Shown piece by piece: positions 17,359 through 27,515 of a DNA stretch of 64,000 nucleotides. This DNA comes from Psychroflexus montanilacus (GTDB lineage Bacteria > Bacteroidota > Bacteroidia > Flavobacteriales > Flavobacteriaceae), in the NCBI RefSeq assembly GCF_020164535.1, contig NZ_JAIQZC010000001.1, forward strand, positions 992,001-1,056,000, given 5' to 3'. How positions within the stretch are numbered: position 1 is the first letter of the stretch; every line of letters starts with the position of its first letter. The notes beneath the pieces are model-generated. The model made no database searches. It was not told where the DNA came from and saw nothing but the letters and a program-made list of their open reading frames with translations. The translations under genes were made by a program, and so were the position numbers.

Positions 17359-18648
17359 TTATCCTCCGAAATCATCAAATCTGATGTTTTCATCTGGAAT
17401 TCCAAAATCTTCACCCATTTTTTGAACGGCTTGGTTCATCAATGGGGGTCCACAAAAATATAATTCAATATCTTCTGGCTCTTCATGATGATTTAAGTAA
17501 TTATCAATTACACACTGATGAATAAAGCCTACAAAACCATCTCCATCTCCATCAATACCATCTTTTTCTTTCCAGTTATCCTCTTCTTGAGGTTCAGATA
17601 AAGCTAGATAAAATTTAAAGTTTGGATAATCTCTTTCTAATGCTCTGAAGTGCTCGGTATAGAACAATTCTCGCTTAGATCTTCCACCGTACCAAAAAGT
17701 CACTTTTCTTCCAGTTTTAATAGTTCTGAAAAGATGATACAAGTGAGAACGCATTGGAGCCATACCGGCACCTCCACCTACATAAAGCATTTCAGCTTCG
17801 CTTTCATTGATAAAGAATTCACCGTAAGGTCCTGAAATAGTCACTTTATCACCAGCTTTACATCCAAAGATGTATGAAGAAGCAACACCAGGATTTACAT
17901 CCATCCAGTCGCCTTTAGCTCTGTCAAATGGTGGAGTAGCAATACGAACGTTCAACATGACTCGTTTTCCTTCTGCAGGGTAAGAAGCCATCGAGTATGC
18001 CCTTTCTACTGTTTCAGTGTTTTTCATAACAAGTGGCCATAGTTTAAAATTATCCCACTCAGTTTTAAATTTGTCTTTTTCACCTGGATGTTCTTCAGGA
18101 TGAGCAGAAATATCCATGTCCTCAAACTTAACTTCACATGGAGGAACCTCAATCTGAATGTACCCACCTGCTTTGTAGTCCATATCTTCAGGGATTTCAA
18201 CAATAAATTCCTTGATAAATGAGGCCACATTATAATTGGAAACTACAGTAGCTTCCCATTTTTTAATTCCAAAAACTTCTTCTGGAATTTCAATTTTCAT
18301 ATCCTGTTTAACCTTTACCTGGCAACCAAGTCTCCAACCTTCTGCAATTTCTTTTCTTGTAAAGTGAGGTTCTTCTGTTGGAAGAATTGCTCCACCTCCA
18401 TCTTTCACAATGCATTTACATTGGACGCAGGTACCACCTCCACCACATGCAGAAGGTAAAAACAATTTATTATCACTCAATGTACTCAAGAGTGTAGAAC
18501 CAGAACCAACTTCTAAATCACTTTCTCCATTTACATTAATCTTAACTGGACCCGATGGGGACAATTTTGACTTGGCTGATAATAGTATAACTACCAACAA
18601 CAATATCAATGTTAAGAATACTGCAACACTCGCTAATATAACTGTCAT
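17359..18648 (-). CDS. nqrF: Na+-translocating NADH-quinone reductase subunit F
   Basis: NqrF takes electrons from NADH through FAD and a 2Fe-2S centre. The 429 residues show an N-terminal membrane helix ([20 protein letters not shown]), a ferredoxin domain with C68, C74, C77 and C109 ([12 protein letters not shown]), then FAD (RAYSMASYP) and NAD ([15 protein letters not shown]) binding parts, ending in the family's typical FDDFGG. It is the last gene of the nqrA-F operon and is followed by a terminator. Confidence 0.97.
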   Translation of the reverse strand: MTVILASVAVFLTLILLLVVILLSAKSKLSPSGPVKINVNGESDLEVGSGSTLLSTLSDNKLFLPSACGGGGTCVQCKCIVKDGGGAILPTEEPHFTRKEIAEGWRLGCQVKVKQDMKIEIPEEVFGIKKWEATVVSNYNVASFIKEFIVEIPEDMDYKAGGYIQIEVPPCEVKFEDMDISAHPEEHPGEKDKFKTEWDNFKLWPLVMKNTETVERAYSMASYPAEGKRVMLNVRIATPPFDRAKGDWMDVNPGVASSYIFGCKAGDKVTISGPYGEFFINESEAEMLYVGGGAGMAPMRSHLYHLFRTIKTGRKVTFWYGGRSKRELFYTEHFRALERDYPNFKFYLALSEPQEEDNWKEKDGIDGDGDGFVGFIHQCVIDNYLNHHEEPEDIELYFCGPPLMNQAVQKMGEDFGIPDENIRFDDFGG

Positions 18649-18660
18649 AATCCTCTGTGT

Positions 18661-19275
18661 TTATAATTTAATTCCCATGAAACTCATAAATCCTATCGCC
18701 ATCAATCCTGTAATAATAAATGTTATCCCAAGCCCTTTTAAAGGTGCAGGTACATTTGAATAAGCGATTTTTTCTCTAATGGCTGCAATAGCAAGTATAG
18801 CTAAAAACCATCCAATTCCACTACCTAGCCCATATACGGCTGCTCCTTCTATACCACTAAAGTCTTTTTGTTGCATAAACAGAGATCCACCAAGGATAGC
18901 ACAGTTAACTGCAATAAGTGGTAAAAAGATACCTAATGATCCATATAAAGCTGGGGCAAACTTTTCAACAATCATTTCTACTAATTGAACCATAGATGCA
19001 ATAACAGCAATAAACATGATAAAGCTAAGGAAACTCAAATCTACCTCAGCAAATTGTGGCCCTAGCCAGGTAAGTGCACCAGATTGGAGTAGATAGTTAT
19101 CTAATAAATAATTTACTGGAACTGTAATCAACAATACAAATATAACTGCAAGACCAAGTCCTACCGCTGTTTTAACTGTTTTGGAAACTGCTAGATAGGA
19201 ACACATACCCAAGAAATAGGCAAAAATCATGTTCTCTATGAAGATACTTTTTACAAATAAGTTTACTAAATCCAT
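18661..19275 (-). CDS. nqrE: Na+-translocating NADH-quinone reductase subunit E
   Basis: A 204-residue integral membrane subunit with six hydrophobic helices. Characteristic parts are [18 protein letters not shown] at the start, and [10 protein letters not shown] and [10 protein letters not shown] in the second half; the cysteines in these repeated helices bind the intramembrane iron centre shared with NqrD. It lies 12 bp before nqrF and 6 bp after nqrD. Confidence 0.96.
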   Translation of the reverse strand: MDLVNLFVKSIFIENMIFAYFLGMCSYLAVSKTVKTAVGLGLAVIFVLLITVPVNYLLDNYLLQSGALTWLGPQFAEVDLSFLSFIMFIAVIASMVQLVEMIVEKFAPALYGSLGIFLPLIAVNCAILGGSLFMQQKDFSGIEGAAVYGLGSGIGWFLAILAIAAIREKIAYSNVPAPLKGLGITFIITGLMAIGFMSFMGIKL

Positions 19276-19281
19276 CTATTT

Positions 19282-20031
19282 TTAATTTTCTTCAATTAAT
19301 TTTCTATTCCTAGCTCTTTGTATCCAGATAAGAACTCCAACAACTATAAGAGCCATAGGAGAAAGTAAAAAGAAACCATTGTCTTCGTAACCTAAAGCAT
19401 ACAGTCCAGTTGATTCTGCCAGTGTAACCCCTTTATGGCCAAGAACTTCGTAACCAAGTAATTTTCCTGATCCAAAAAGCTCTCTAAAGAAGGCAACAAT
19501 GATTAAGATAAGACCGTAACCTGCTGCATTTCCTACTCCGTCAAGGAAAGATTTATAAACCCCATTCCCTAGAGCGAAAGCTTCAAGTCTACCCATGATG
19601 ATACAGTTAGTAATAATCAATCCAATAAAAATGGAAAGCTGTTTACTTACATCAAACGCATAGGCTTTTAAGATTTGATCAACAAGTATTACCATAGAAG
19701 CCACTACAACAAGCTGAACTATAATTCTAATTCTACTCGGAATTGAATTCCTTAAAATAGAAATGATAACATTACTAAAAGCCATAACGAATACCACAGC
19801 TAATGACATTACGATAGCAGGTTTTAATTGCACCGTAATCGCTAATGCTGAACAGATCCCTAACACTTGAACAGTAATAGGGTTGTTATCATCTAAAGGG
19901 TCCTTTAATATTTTCCTGTTAGCCTTCGATAAGAAATGCTCTTTTTCTTCAGAACTTGATAAAAAGAGAAGCATTTCACTCTTCTTTTTTTCTTCTTCAG
20001 TTTGAGGCTTTTGATTTTTTTCTAAGCTCAT
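19282..20031 (-). CDS. nqrD: Na+-translocating NADH-quinone reductase subunit D
   Basis: This 249-residue membrane subunit is homologous to NqrE and has six helices. The cysteines in [10 protein letters not shown] and [15 protein letters not shown] match the iron-ligand positions. It carries an N-terminal extension of about 40 polar residues ([16 protein letters not shown]) relative to the ~210-residue proteobacterial form. nqrC ends 2 bp upstream. Confidence 0.95.
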   Translation of the reverse strand: MSLEKNQKPQTEEEKKKSEMLLFLSSSEEKEHFLSKANRKILKDPLDDNNPITVQVLGICSALAITVQLKPAIVMSLAVVFVMAFSNVIISILRNSIPSRIRIIVQLVVVASMVILVDQILKAYAFDVSKQLSIFIGLIITNCIIMGRLEAFALGNGVYKSFLDGVGNAAGYGLILIIVAFFRELFGSGKLLGYEVLGHKGVTLAESTGLYALGYEDNGFFLLSPMALIVVGVLIWIQRARNRKLIEEN

Positions 20032-20033
20032 AT

Positions 20034-20759
20034 CTATCTTGTTACGACTTTAATATCCTTTATTTTTTTGAAGAAAGGCAAATAATTTTTCAACCTATTT
20101 GAAAGCATATCAGTAACACCATCACCTGTGATGGTGGCACCAGATATAGAATCCACCTTGTTATCATCTTTATTGTTTCCTCCGCTATATCCTTTTACGA
20201 CATTAACGCCAACTAAATTCCCATTCTCATCAAAAATCTTTTCATCAACAAATCTTTGTTGAAACCAATCTGTGGTTATTTCAGCACCAAGACCAGCAGT
20301 TTCACCTTTATGGTCAAAAATAACACCCTTCACTGTGTTTGCATCATCTTTAAGAGCAATATATCCCCAGATAGCATCCCATAAACCACTACCTCTTAAT
20401 GGCGCAATGTAAAATTCAGAGCCTTCGTAGTTGGCTAAATAAATAGGAAATGACTGCTCTTCAACTGGTTTTGATAACTCTTTAGCTAAATCAACCTCAA
20501 AAGCGACAACACCCTCTTTTTCTTCTCCATTATGATCTAATGCAATTTGTTGAGTAATATGCTTATTAAAAAGCTCTTCAGCATTTGCTCTTTCAGTTTC
20601 AATACCAATTGTAGATAAAATGCTTTGCATTTTTTCTTGACGAACATTTTCTTTTTGCATCGGGCTGAGTGAAGTCGCAGTAAATGAAAGTGTGACTGCA
20701 ACAATAACAACCATCGCTATTGCAAAAATAAATGTATATGCATTACTGTTTTTGTTCAT
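20034..20759 (-). CDS. nqrC: Na+-translocating NADH-quinone reductase subunit C
   Basis: A 241-residue subunit with one N-terminal membrane helix and a periplasmic FMN-binding domain. The flavinylation motif [10 protein letters not shown] places the FMN-bearing threonine at T209, the expected ApbE target. It lies 2 bp from both neighbours in the operon. Confidence 0.96.
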   Translation of the reverse strand: MNKNSNAYTFIFAIAMVVIVAVTLSFTATSLSPMQKENVRQEKMQSILSTIGIETERANAEELFNKHITQQIALDHNGEEKEGVVAFEVDLAKELSKPVEEQSFPIYLANYEGSEFYIAPLRGSGLWDAIWGYIALKDDANTVKGVIFDHKGETAGLGAEITTDWFQQRFVDEKIFDENGNLVGVNVVKGYSGGNNKDDNKVDSISGATITGDGVTDMLSNRLKNYLPFFKKIKDIKVVTR

Positions 20760-20761
20760 CG

Positions 20762-21934
20762 TTAAGCTGTTTTTACGGTTTTCATTGATAAACGCTTGTG
20801 TCTTTTCTTAATATTACCTTGTATCACATAATGATCTATAGTAGGTGCAAATACATTCAAAAGTAATATGGACAACATAATTCCTTCGGGATAGGCAGGA
20901 TTCAGGGTACGAATCAATATAGCAGTTAAGCCAATTAATGCTCCGTAAATCCATTTTCCTTTCATGGTTTGCGCAGCACTCACCGGATCTGTTGCCATAA
21001 ATACGATTCCAAATGCAAAGCCACCAACTATCAGGTGATTGTACCAAGCGAAATTTGTCAGCCCGTTACCCTCAACACCTAAAGAAGGTAATGCATTCAA
21101 TAACAATCCCATTGCAGCTGCCCCTATAACTCCACTTAGGATAATTCTCCAGTCTGCAACCTTTGTTAAAATTAAAATTAATGCTCCAGCTGCAATACAA
21201 AGGGTGGAGGTCTCAGAAATCGAACCAGGTATTACTCCTGTAAACATTTCTGCAGCATTATAAGTGACTTCTTTATTTGCTGCAAGTGAACCTAGAATAG
21301 TTTCACCAGAAATAGTATCAACGTTTGAGGCTTCACTCACCCAAATTTTATTTCCAGACATGTAAGTCGGATACGCAAAAAATGCAAATGCTCTAGCGGT
21401 TAAGGCAGGGTTCAAAATATTCATACCTGTACCACCAAAGGCTTCTTTACCTATCAATACTGCAAAAATTACAGATAAAGCCACCATCCATAACGGGATA
21501 TCAACTGGCATTATCATTGGAATAAGCAAACCTGTAACTAGGTAACCTTCGTTCACTTCATGCCCTCTCATAATCGCAAAAGCGAATTCTAAACCCAAAC
21601 CGACGGCATATGAAACGACTATCATTGGAACAATTTTATAGGCTCCATGCAGTATAGCTTCAAATATAGCTGGATTCTCACCTAGCTGAGTATAATGCTG
21701 ATAACCAGCATTCCACATGCCGAAAATCAAAGCTGGAATCAAAGCTAACACAACTGTTATCATCGTCCTCTTCAAATCTACTGCATCCCTAATGTGTGCT
21801 CCTTTTTTTGTCGTATGATCTGGTACAAACAAGAAAGTATCTAGCGCATTTACTGCTGGACGATACTTTTCAAGCTTATTACCTGGCTCAAAAGGCTCTT
21901 TAATTTGATCAATTTTCTGTCTAATCCAATTCAT
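20762..21934 (-). CDS. nqrB: Na+-translocating NADH-quinone reductase subunit B
   Basis: A 390-residue membrane subunit with about ten helices that carries covalent FMN and the riboflavin site. The flavinylation motif appears as DTISGET with the acceptor threonine at T212; the residue before it is Glu rather than the usual Ala. Other conserved parts are GKEAFGGTGMNILNPAL and FMATDPVSAAQT. It lies between nqrA and nqrC with short gaps. Confidence 0.95.
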   Translation of the reverse strand: MNWIRQKIDQIKEPFEPGNKLEKYRPAVNALDTFLFVPDHTTKKGAHIRDAVDLKRTMITVVLALIPALIFGMWNAGYQHYTQLGENPAIFEAILHGAYKIVPMIVVSYAVGLGLEFAFAIMRGHEVNEGYLVTGLLIPMIMPVDIPLWMVALSVIFAVLIGKEAFGGTGMNILNPALTARAFAFFAYPTYMSGNKIWVSEASNVDTISGETILGSLAANKEVTYNAAEMFTGVIPGSISETSTLCIAAGALILILTKVADWRIILSGVIGAAAMGLLLNALPSLGVEGNGLTNFAWYNHLIVGGFAFGIVFMATDPVSAAQTMKGKWIYGALIGLTAILIRTLNPAYPEGIMLSILLLNVFAPTIDHYVIQGNIKKRHKRLSMKTVKTA

Positions 21935-21950
21935 AGTTAATAATATAAAT

Positions 21951-23327
21951 TTATCCTACTTCAGTTATCATAATGTCTAAACCATTGCGAATAATTTCCT
22001 GCGCTTCAATTTTAGACGTGTTGGTATATTCTACCAGCGCAAAGTCCTCTGGAACTACTTCATATATACCAAGATTTTCCATTTTTTCTATATCTCCTGC
22101 CATGCAAGCTTTTATAAGCTGCATAGGTAAAATATCCAAAGGCATTACTTCTTCCATTTCTCCTGTAACTACAAGAGCTCTCTCTTCACCATTCAAATTG
22201 GTATTCACATCATATTTTTTATTAGGGAATAACCAAGACAATGATGTTTTAGACGCTGAATGAATATTGTTGTCTTTAAATGGCAACCATCCAAACATTC
22301 TATGTTCATTTCCTTCTGGAATCACTGTCAATGTATTCGAAAAGAAATTGATAAAACTATCGCTTTCAATCTTCTCCCCCGTTAATACATTACCACTTAT
22401 GATTCTAGAATTTTCTTCGTAGTCATTTTTTAAAATTGAAGAAACTTCAGCTCCAATAATTGATTTGAAATATTTTCTATTTTTTGCTGCAGTACCTGTA
22501 ACAACGACAGTTCTTTCAGCATTAAATTTACCTGTATTAAATTGTTCTCCAATGATAGCTACGTCTTCCGGGTTGATTGTCCAAACCCTCTCGCCTCTAT
22601 TCATAGGTTCAGTCTCATGAATCAAAGTTCCAACATTTCCAGCTGGATGTGGTCCAGAAATGGTCAATAATTCAACGTTTTCTATATCATTTAAAAAACT
22701 AATTGAATTTTTATCAACTCCTAAATATACTTTACCTCCCGTTAACTTTGTCAATGCGTTGATTCCTGTCTGAAAATGTTCTACTTTATCTTGTAAAACA
22801 ACTTCAAAAGAAGCCGTTAAAGGTGCTGTATCATATGCAGAAATATAAATTGCTTTTGGAGTATCCTCTGCATTTGCTGGTATATTGTAAGGCCTTTGGT
22901 TTAAAAAAATACCTAGACCAGTTGAAAATATTCTGTTCTTTACTTCAGACGAATCTGTTTTCAAAGGATCCATAATGCCAAAATCCTTGTATTCAAAAGT
23001 ATCGTCAGCCTCTATAATAACGTCTAAAATTTTACGTTTAGCGCCTCTCTTTATTTCCTTAAGTGTTCCACTTACAGGAGAAACAACTCTAGTCTTATCA
23101 GAGTATTTGGAAAAAAGAATTTCATCACCAGCTTTTAATCTGGCTCCTTCCTTTACAACCATCTTAGGAACTAAGGAGTGAAAATTTGAAGGTCTTAAAG
23201 CAACAGTTTTTGGTTTCTGTGCTTGCTCTATCGAATTTTCTGCTTCACCTTTAAGATTAAGCTTTAAACCCTTTTTAATTTTTACGTCTGTGGGCATCTG
23301 TAAATAAAATTTTATTTTGGTTTGCAA
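21951..23327 (-). CDS. nqrA: Na+-translocating NADH-quinone reductase subunit A
   Basis: A 458-residue cytosolic subunit that begins the operon. The N-terminus (VKIKKGLKLNLKGEAE) and the RnfC-like beta-barrel segment with VVSPVSGTLKEIKRG are typical, as is SGPHPAGNVGTLIH. Upstream on the minus strand, TAAATTTG at 23332-23325 may be its -7 box, although the nearest TTTG is 24 bp away, slightly too far. Confidence 0.95.
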   Translation of the reverse strand: MQTKIKFYLQMPTDVKIKKGLKLNLKGEAENSIEQAQKPKTVALRPSNFHSLVPKMVVKEGARLKAGDEILFSKYSDKTRVVSPVSGTLKEIKRGAKRKILDVIIEADDTFEYKDFGIMDPLKTDSSEVKNRIFSTGLGIFLNQRPYNIPANAEDTPKAIYISAYDTAPLTASFEVVLQDKVEHFQTGINALTKLTGGKVYLGVDKNSISFLNDIENVELLTISGPHPAGNVGTLIHETEPMNRGERVWTINPEDVAIIGEQFNTGKFNAERTVVVTGTAAKNRKYFKSIIGAEVSSILKNDYEENSRIISGNVLTGEKIESDSFINFFSNTLTVIPEGNEHRMFGWLPFKDNNIHSASKTSLSWLFPNKKYDVNTNLNGEERALVVTGEMEEVMPLDILPMQLIKACMAGDIEKMENLGIYEVVPEDFALVEYTNTSKIEAQEIIRNGLDIMITEVG

Positions 23328-23404
23328 ATTTAATAATTTAACTTACATACTTAAAGCAAACAAATATTATAGTTTTATTATTTATACTCAATCTAAACAA
23401 CATA

Positions 23405-24694
23405 ATGAATTATTCAAAATTAAGACTTGAACACTTTAATCAAAAAATGAGCCTACTTATTTTAATAACTTTTATAAGTTCTTCAATATACAGCCAACAG
23501 GTTTACGAAACACTTCCTCCAGATTTCATCAAAACAATTGAATTTTACGGTTCCGAAAGTGAATTTAGTGGGACACCTGTTATATCGATGCGAGAATCAT
23601 TGCAACTTAAATTTGATGATTTGACCGCAGCTGAAAATGATTATTATTATGAAATTGAGCATTATAACTTTGACTGGACTCCTTCAGATTTGGCCAAAAA
23701 TGAATATTTGGAAGGTTTTGATAACATAAGGCTATTTGATTTTAGAAATTCCTTTACTACGCTTCAGCCCTACACTCATCATGAATTAAATCTACCTAAT
23801 GATAATACGAGGCGTTTTAAAGTTAGTGGCAATTACATGCTCAATATCTTCAATGCTGACAAACAGCTCCTTTTTTCAAGAAAATTCATCGTATACGAAG
23901 ATTTAGTCAATGTAAATATTACCATTAGGCGATCTAGAGATCTTGAATTTATAGAGAAAAAACAAGTTATTAATTTCGAAATAGGCAGAGATGATTTTAT
24001 TTTCAGAAATCCAGAACAAACTGTAAAAACTGTTGTAGTTCAAAACAATGATTTCAATACAGCTATTTATGACCTCAAACCACAATTTACTCAAGGTAAC
24101 ACACTAGTTTATAGGTATGATCAGGAATCATCTTTTTGGGGCGGTAATGAATACCTGAATTTTGACAATAAAGACATCAGACAAGGAACGTTGAGAATTG
24201 AGAGAGTAGAACTAAATGACCTCTATAATTCGTTTCTTTATCCAAATTTTGTAAGAGATGGAAGAGCTTATACATTTAACCCTGATATAAATGGTGCTTT
24301 CAGAATAAATACTGTCCAGGGAAATGATATCGATGTTGAATCTGAGTATGCAAAAGTTCATTTTTCACTTCAGAATTATAAAGATTTAGATGGTGGCGAA
24401 GTTCATATATATGGACGCTTCAATAATTATGTACTCGACGACAGTACATTGATGACACCTGATGAGACCAGAAAAAATATGCTCACGAATGATCTACTTT
24501 TAAAACAGGGTTTCTACAATTACAAGTACGTCTATCTAGATAAAAATGGTGAGTTTATAGAAGGCTTTATAAGTGGTGATCATGACATTACAGAAAATGA
24601 ATATCAGGTAATTGTATACTACAGGGACATTGGTGCAAGGTTTGACAAAGTCATTGGTACCGGATTTGGAAATAGTGAGAATATTATCAATTAA
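23405..24694 (+). CDS. T9SS plug-like protein (DUF5103)
   Basis: A 429-residue exported protein with an N-terminal signal segment (LLILITFISSSIYSQQ) and an all-beta body. The stretch DYYYEIEHYNFDW and the LQPYTHHELNLPN part match DUF5103, the family that includes the plug of the SprA translocon in the type IX secretion system. The start at 23405 gives a basic N-region before the hydrophobic core. It is monocistronic and divergent from nqrA. Confidence 0.85.
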   Translation: MNYSKLRLEHFNQKMSLLILITFISSSIYSQQVYETLPPDFIKTIEFYGSESEFSGTPVISMRESLQLKFDDLTAAENDYYYEIEHYNFDWTPSDLAKNEYLEGFDNIRLFDFRNSFTTLQPYTHHELNLPNDNTRRFKVSGNYMLNIFNADKQLLFSRKFIVYEDLVNVNITIRRSRDLEFIEKKQVINFEIGRDDFIFRNPEQTVKTVVVQNNDFNTAIYDLKPQFTQGNTLVYRYDQESSFWGGNEYLNFDNKDIRQGTLRIERVELNDLYNSFLYPNFVRDGRAYTFNPDINGAFRINTVQGNDIDVESEYAKVHFSLQNYKDLDGGEVHIYGRFNNYVLDDSTLMTPDETRKNMLTNDLLLKQGFYNYKYVYLDKNGEFIEGFISGDHDITENEYQVIVYYRDIGARFDKVIGTGFGNSENIIN

Positions 24695-24795
24695 GTCTTC
24701 TTAACAGGTATTAATAAAAGCTTATCACGATTAATTTTCATAATGATCTATAAACTTTATATTTACGGAAATAAATTCAATTAAATATAAACATT

Positions 24796-26421
24796 ATGGG
24801 AAAAGGATATTTTCAGGTGCCAACCGCAATAAATGAGCCGATAAAAACTTATGCACCAGGATCTCCAGAGAGAGCATCCATAGAAAAGATGTATAAGAAA
24901 ATTTATAACGAAAAAGCAGAAATTCCTTTATATATAGGTAAAGAAGAAATAAAAACTGGACATACTAAAAGCATAAGACCACCACATGATCACCAACACG
25001 AAGTTGGTATTTATCATAATGCTGAAGAAAAACATGTGGAGCAAGCTATTGATACTGCTTTGGAAGCTAGAAAAGAGTGGGCTAAGTTACCTTGGGAACA
25101 AAGAGCTGCTGTTTTTCTGAAAGCTGCTGATCTTATTGCAGGCCCTTACAGGGATAAAATGAATGCAACAACTATGATTGGTCAATCCAAAACGGTTTTT
25201 CAGGCTGAAATTGATTCTGCTTGCGAAATTTGCGATTTCTTAAGATTCAATGTAGAATATATGTCTGAAATCTACAGAGAACAACCTGAGTCTGCAGATA
25301 ATGAATGGAATAGGCTTGAACACAGACCATTAGAAGGTTTCGTTTATGCTATTACTCCTTTTAATTTTACAGCTATCGCTGGTAATTTACCATCAAGTGC
25401 TGCATTGATGGGTAATGTCGCCGTTTGGAAACCAAGTGATAGTCAAATGTTATCCGCACAAGTCATTATGGAGGTTTTTAAAGAAGCAGGCTTACCAGAT
25501 GGCGTGATCAACATGATTATTGGCGATCCAGAAATGATCACCAATAAAATTTTAGCTAGAAAAGAATTTGCCGGTATCCATTTTACAGGAAGTACCAATG
25601 TCTTTAAAGGCATCTGGGCTAAAATCGGTGAAAACATACATAATTATAACACTTACCCAAGAATTGTAGGAGAAACTGGTGGTAAAGACTTTATTGTGGC
25701 ACATAAATCTGCAGACCCGCAGGTAGTCGCTACAGCTTTGTTGAGAGGAGCTTTCGAATTTCAAGGGCAGAAATGTAGTGCTGCTTCAAGATCCTACATC
25801 TCTAGCAGTTTATGGCCAGAAGTCAAAGAAAGATTGGTTAAAGATGTGAAATCCATTAAAATGGGCTCTACTGGCGACTTGAGTAATTTCATAGGGGCTG
25901 TTATTCACGAACAATCTTTCGATAAATTGTCTAAATATATCGAAAGAGCTAAGAAAAGTGACGAAGCTGAAATCATTGTCGGTGGAAATTGCGATAAGTC
26001 TAAAGGTTATTTCGTAGAACCAACAGTTATCGTAACCACAAATCCACAATATGAGACTATGGTCGAAGAATTGTTTGGACCAGTATTGACTCTTTATGTA
26101 TATGATGATAATGCATATGAAGACACACTTCACCTAGTAGATAATACAAGTCAGTATGGTTTAACAGGTTCCATCATATCAACAGATCGTTATGCAGCGG
26201 CAGTTGCCACAGATATTTTGCAAAACTCTGCTGGTAATTTCTACATTAACGACAAATGTACAGGCGCAGTTGTTGGACGCCAGCCATTTGGCGGTGCCAG
26301 AAACAGTGGTACAAATGATAAAGCAGGCTCTAAGTTTAATTTATTAAGATGGTCTTCACCAAGATTGATAAAAGAAACCTTTGTTCCCGCAACAGACTAT
26401 ACTTATCCACATATGGGATAA
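24796..26421 (+). CDS. pruA: 1-pyrroline-5-carboxylate dehydrogenase
   Basis: This enzyme oxidises glutamate-5-semialdehyde to glutamate in proline breakdown. It is 541 residues, the usual size of the stand-alone form. Motifs of the aldehyde dehydrogenase fold are FTGSTNVFKG, GETGGKDF and the catalytic cysteine near 326 in FQGQKCSAASR, followed by EELFGPVLTLYVYDD. No prodh gene is next to it. A terminator follows the stop. Confidence 0.95.
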   Translation: MGKGYFQVPTAINEPIKTYAPGSPERASIEKMYKKIYNEKAEIPLYIGKEEIKTGHTKSIRPPHDHQHEVGIYHNAEEKHVEQAIDTALEARKEWAKLPWEQRAAVFLKAADLIAGPYRDKMNATTMIGQSKTVFQAEIDSACEICDFLRFNVEYMSEIYREQPESADNEWNRLEHRPLEGFVYAITPFNFTAIAGNLPSSAALMGNVAVWKPSDSQMLSAQVIMEVFKEAGLPDGVINMIIGDPEMITNKILARKEFAGIHFTGSTNVFKGIWAKIGENIHNYNTYPRIVGETGGKDFIVAHKSADPQVVATALLRGAFEFQGQKCSAASRSYISSSLWPEVKERLVKDVKSIKMGSTGDLSNFIGAVIHEQSFDKLSKYIERAKKSDEAEIIVGGNCDKSKGYFVEPTVIVTTNPQYETMVEELFGPVLTLYVYDDNAYEDTLHLVDNTSQYGLTGSIISTDRYAAAVATDILQNSAGNFYINDKCTGAVVGRQPFGGARNSGTNDKAGSKFNLLRWSSPRLIKETFVPATDYTYPHMG

Positions 26422-26445
26422 TGAATAAATAAATTATTGTAATTG

Positions 26446-26478
26446 AAGCCTCCAGTGTTAGAATTGGAGGCTTTTTTT
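26446..26478 (+). terminator. Terminator of pruA
   Basis: A 9-bp stem (AAGCCTCCA / TGGAGGCTT) with a 10-nt loop is followed by a run of Ts. The next 229 bp up to rsmG hold nothing I recognise. Confidence 0.88.
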
Positions 26479-26707
26479 ATCCTCTATAATTAGGATTCAA
26501 AACAATGATGATAAAAGCAAATTAGTGTATCAACCAAAATGGTGAAAGCTGTTTAAAGAAGCTTATCTACTCAAAAACTAATTCCTATCACCTAAAGCCT
26601 CAAAACTTCAGGCATAAATACTGAATAAGGAAGACTGAATAAAGCATATCGTATCATGAACTTAAAAGCTAATGCTTCCTACCACCCAAAGCCTCGAGCT
26701 TTTAAGA

Positions 26708-27337
26708 CTATCCACGGTACTTCATTGGAAGATAAACCACTTTTTTAGTATCAAAAAAATCTTCTTTATATATCTCGGAAAGTTCATACACTTTTACAGT
26801 CTTATAGGGCAGAAGTTCCTCAGAAAGGTCACCACCTTTTAAATATAGAATTCCATTTTTCCTATCGTGTTTGGATTCTTTAGCAATTTTTCCTTTCACC
26901 CAGTGGACAAAACTAGGCATAACAGCTACGGCTCTACTGACTATAAAATCGAATTCACCTGAGATATTTTCGACACGATCGTTTATAGGAGTTACGTTCT
27001 GGAGGTCCAGGGCCTCAACCACCTCTTCAACTACTTTTATCTTTTTACCGATACTATCTACCAAAGTAAATTGAGTTTCAGGATATAAAATAGCCAAGGG
27101 AATACCTGGAAAACCTCCTCCAGTTCCAACATCCAGAACACTGGAGCCTGGCAAAAACTCTTGCACTTTAGCGATTCCAAGACTATGCAGTACATGACGA
27201 ATGTATATCTCGTCGATATCTTTCCTTGATACCACATTAATTTTTTGATTCCAGTCCTTATATACTTCTGCGATCTTTTCGAACTGAAGTAACTGGGTTT
27301 CGTTTAAGTTTGGGAAATAGTCTTTTATTAGCTTCAA
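26708..27337 (-). CDS. rsmG: 16S rRNA (guanine-N7) methyltransferase RsmG
   Basis: RsmG (GidB) methylates G527 of 16S rRNA using SAM. The 209-residue protein shows the SAM loop VLDVGTGGGFPGIPLAI, NVVSRKD in the N-terminal part, and DFIVSRAVAVM. It is single and divergent from the desaturase gene; a TATTTTTG at 27364-27357 on its strand may be the -7 box. Confidence 0.95.
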   Translation of the reverse strand: MKLIKDYFPNLNETQLLQFEKIAEVYKDWNQKINVVSRKDIDEIYIRHVLHSLGIAKVQEFLPGSSVLDVGTGGGFPGIPLAILYPETQFTLVDSIGKKIKVVEEVVEALDLQNVTPINDRVENISGEFDFIVSRAVAVMPSFVHWVKGKIAKESKHDRKNGILYLKGGDLSEELLPYKTVKVYELSEIYKEDFFDTKKVVYLPMKYRG

Positions 27338-27490
27338 TGTGTTTAATTTTTGAGGGCAAAAATAAGAGTTCTACTATTGATTTTGGTGCTATTCTATTTT
27401 ATTACAAACAAAATCAATTGAAATCCGATTAAACTCTTATAAATCCAACACAATTGGCAATTGTCAAAAGGCTTGGTATAGATAAATTTT

Positions 27491-27498
27491 TATATTTG
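27491..27498 (+). promoter_or_regulatory. -7 promoter element of the desaturase gene
   Basis: TATATTTG lies 17 bp before the desaturase ATG. No TTG is present at 19-21 bp spacing. Confidence 0.55.
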
Positions 27499-27515
27499 TT
27501 TCATATATTTTTAAG

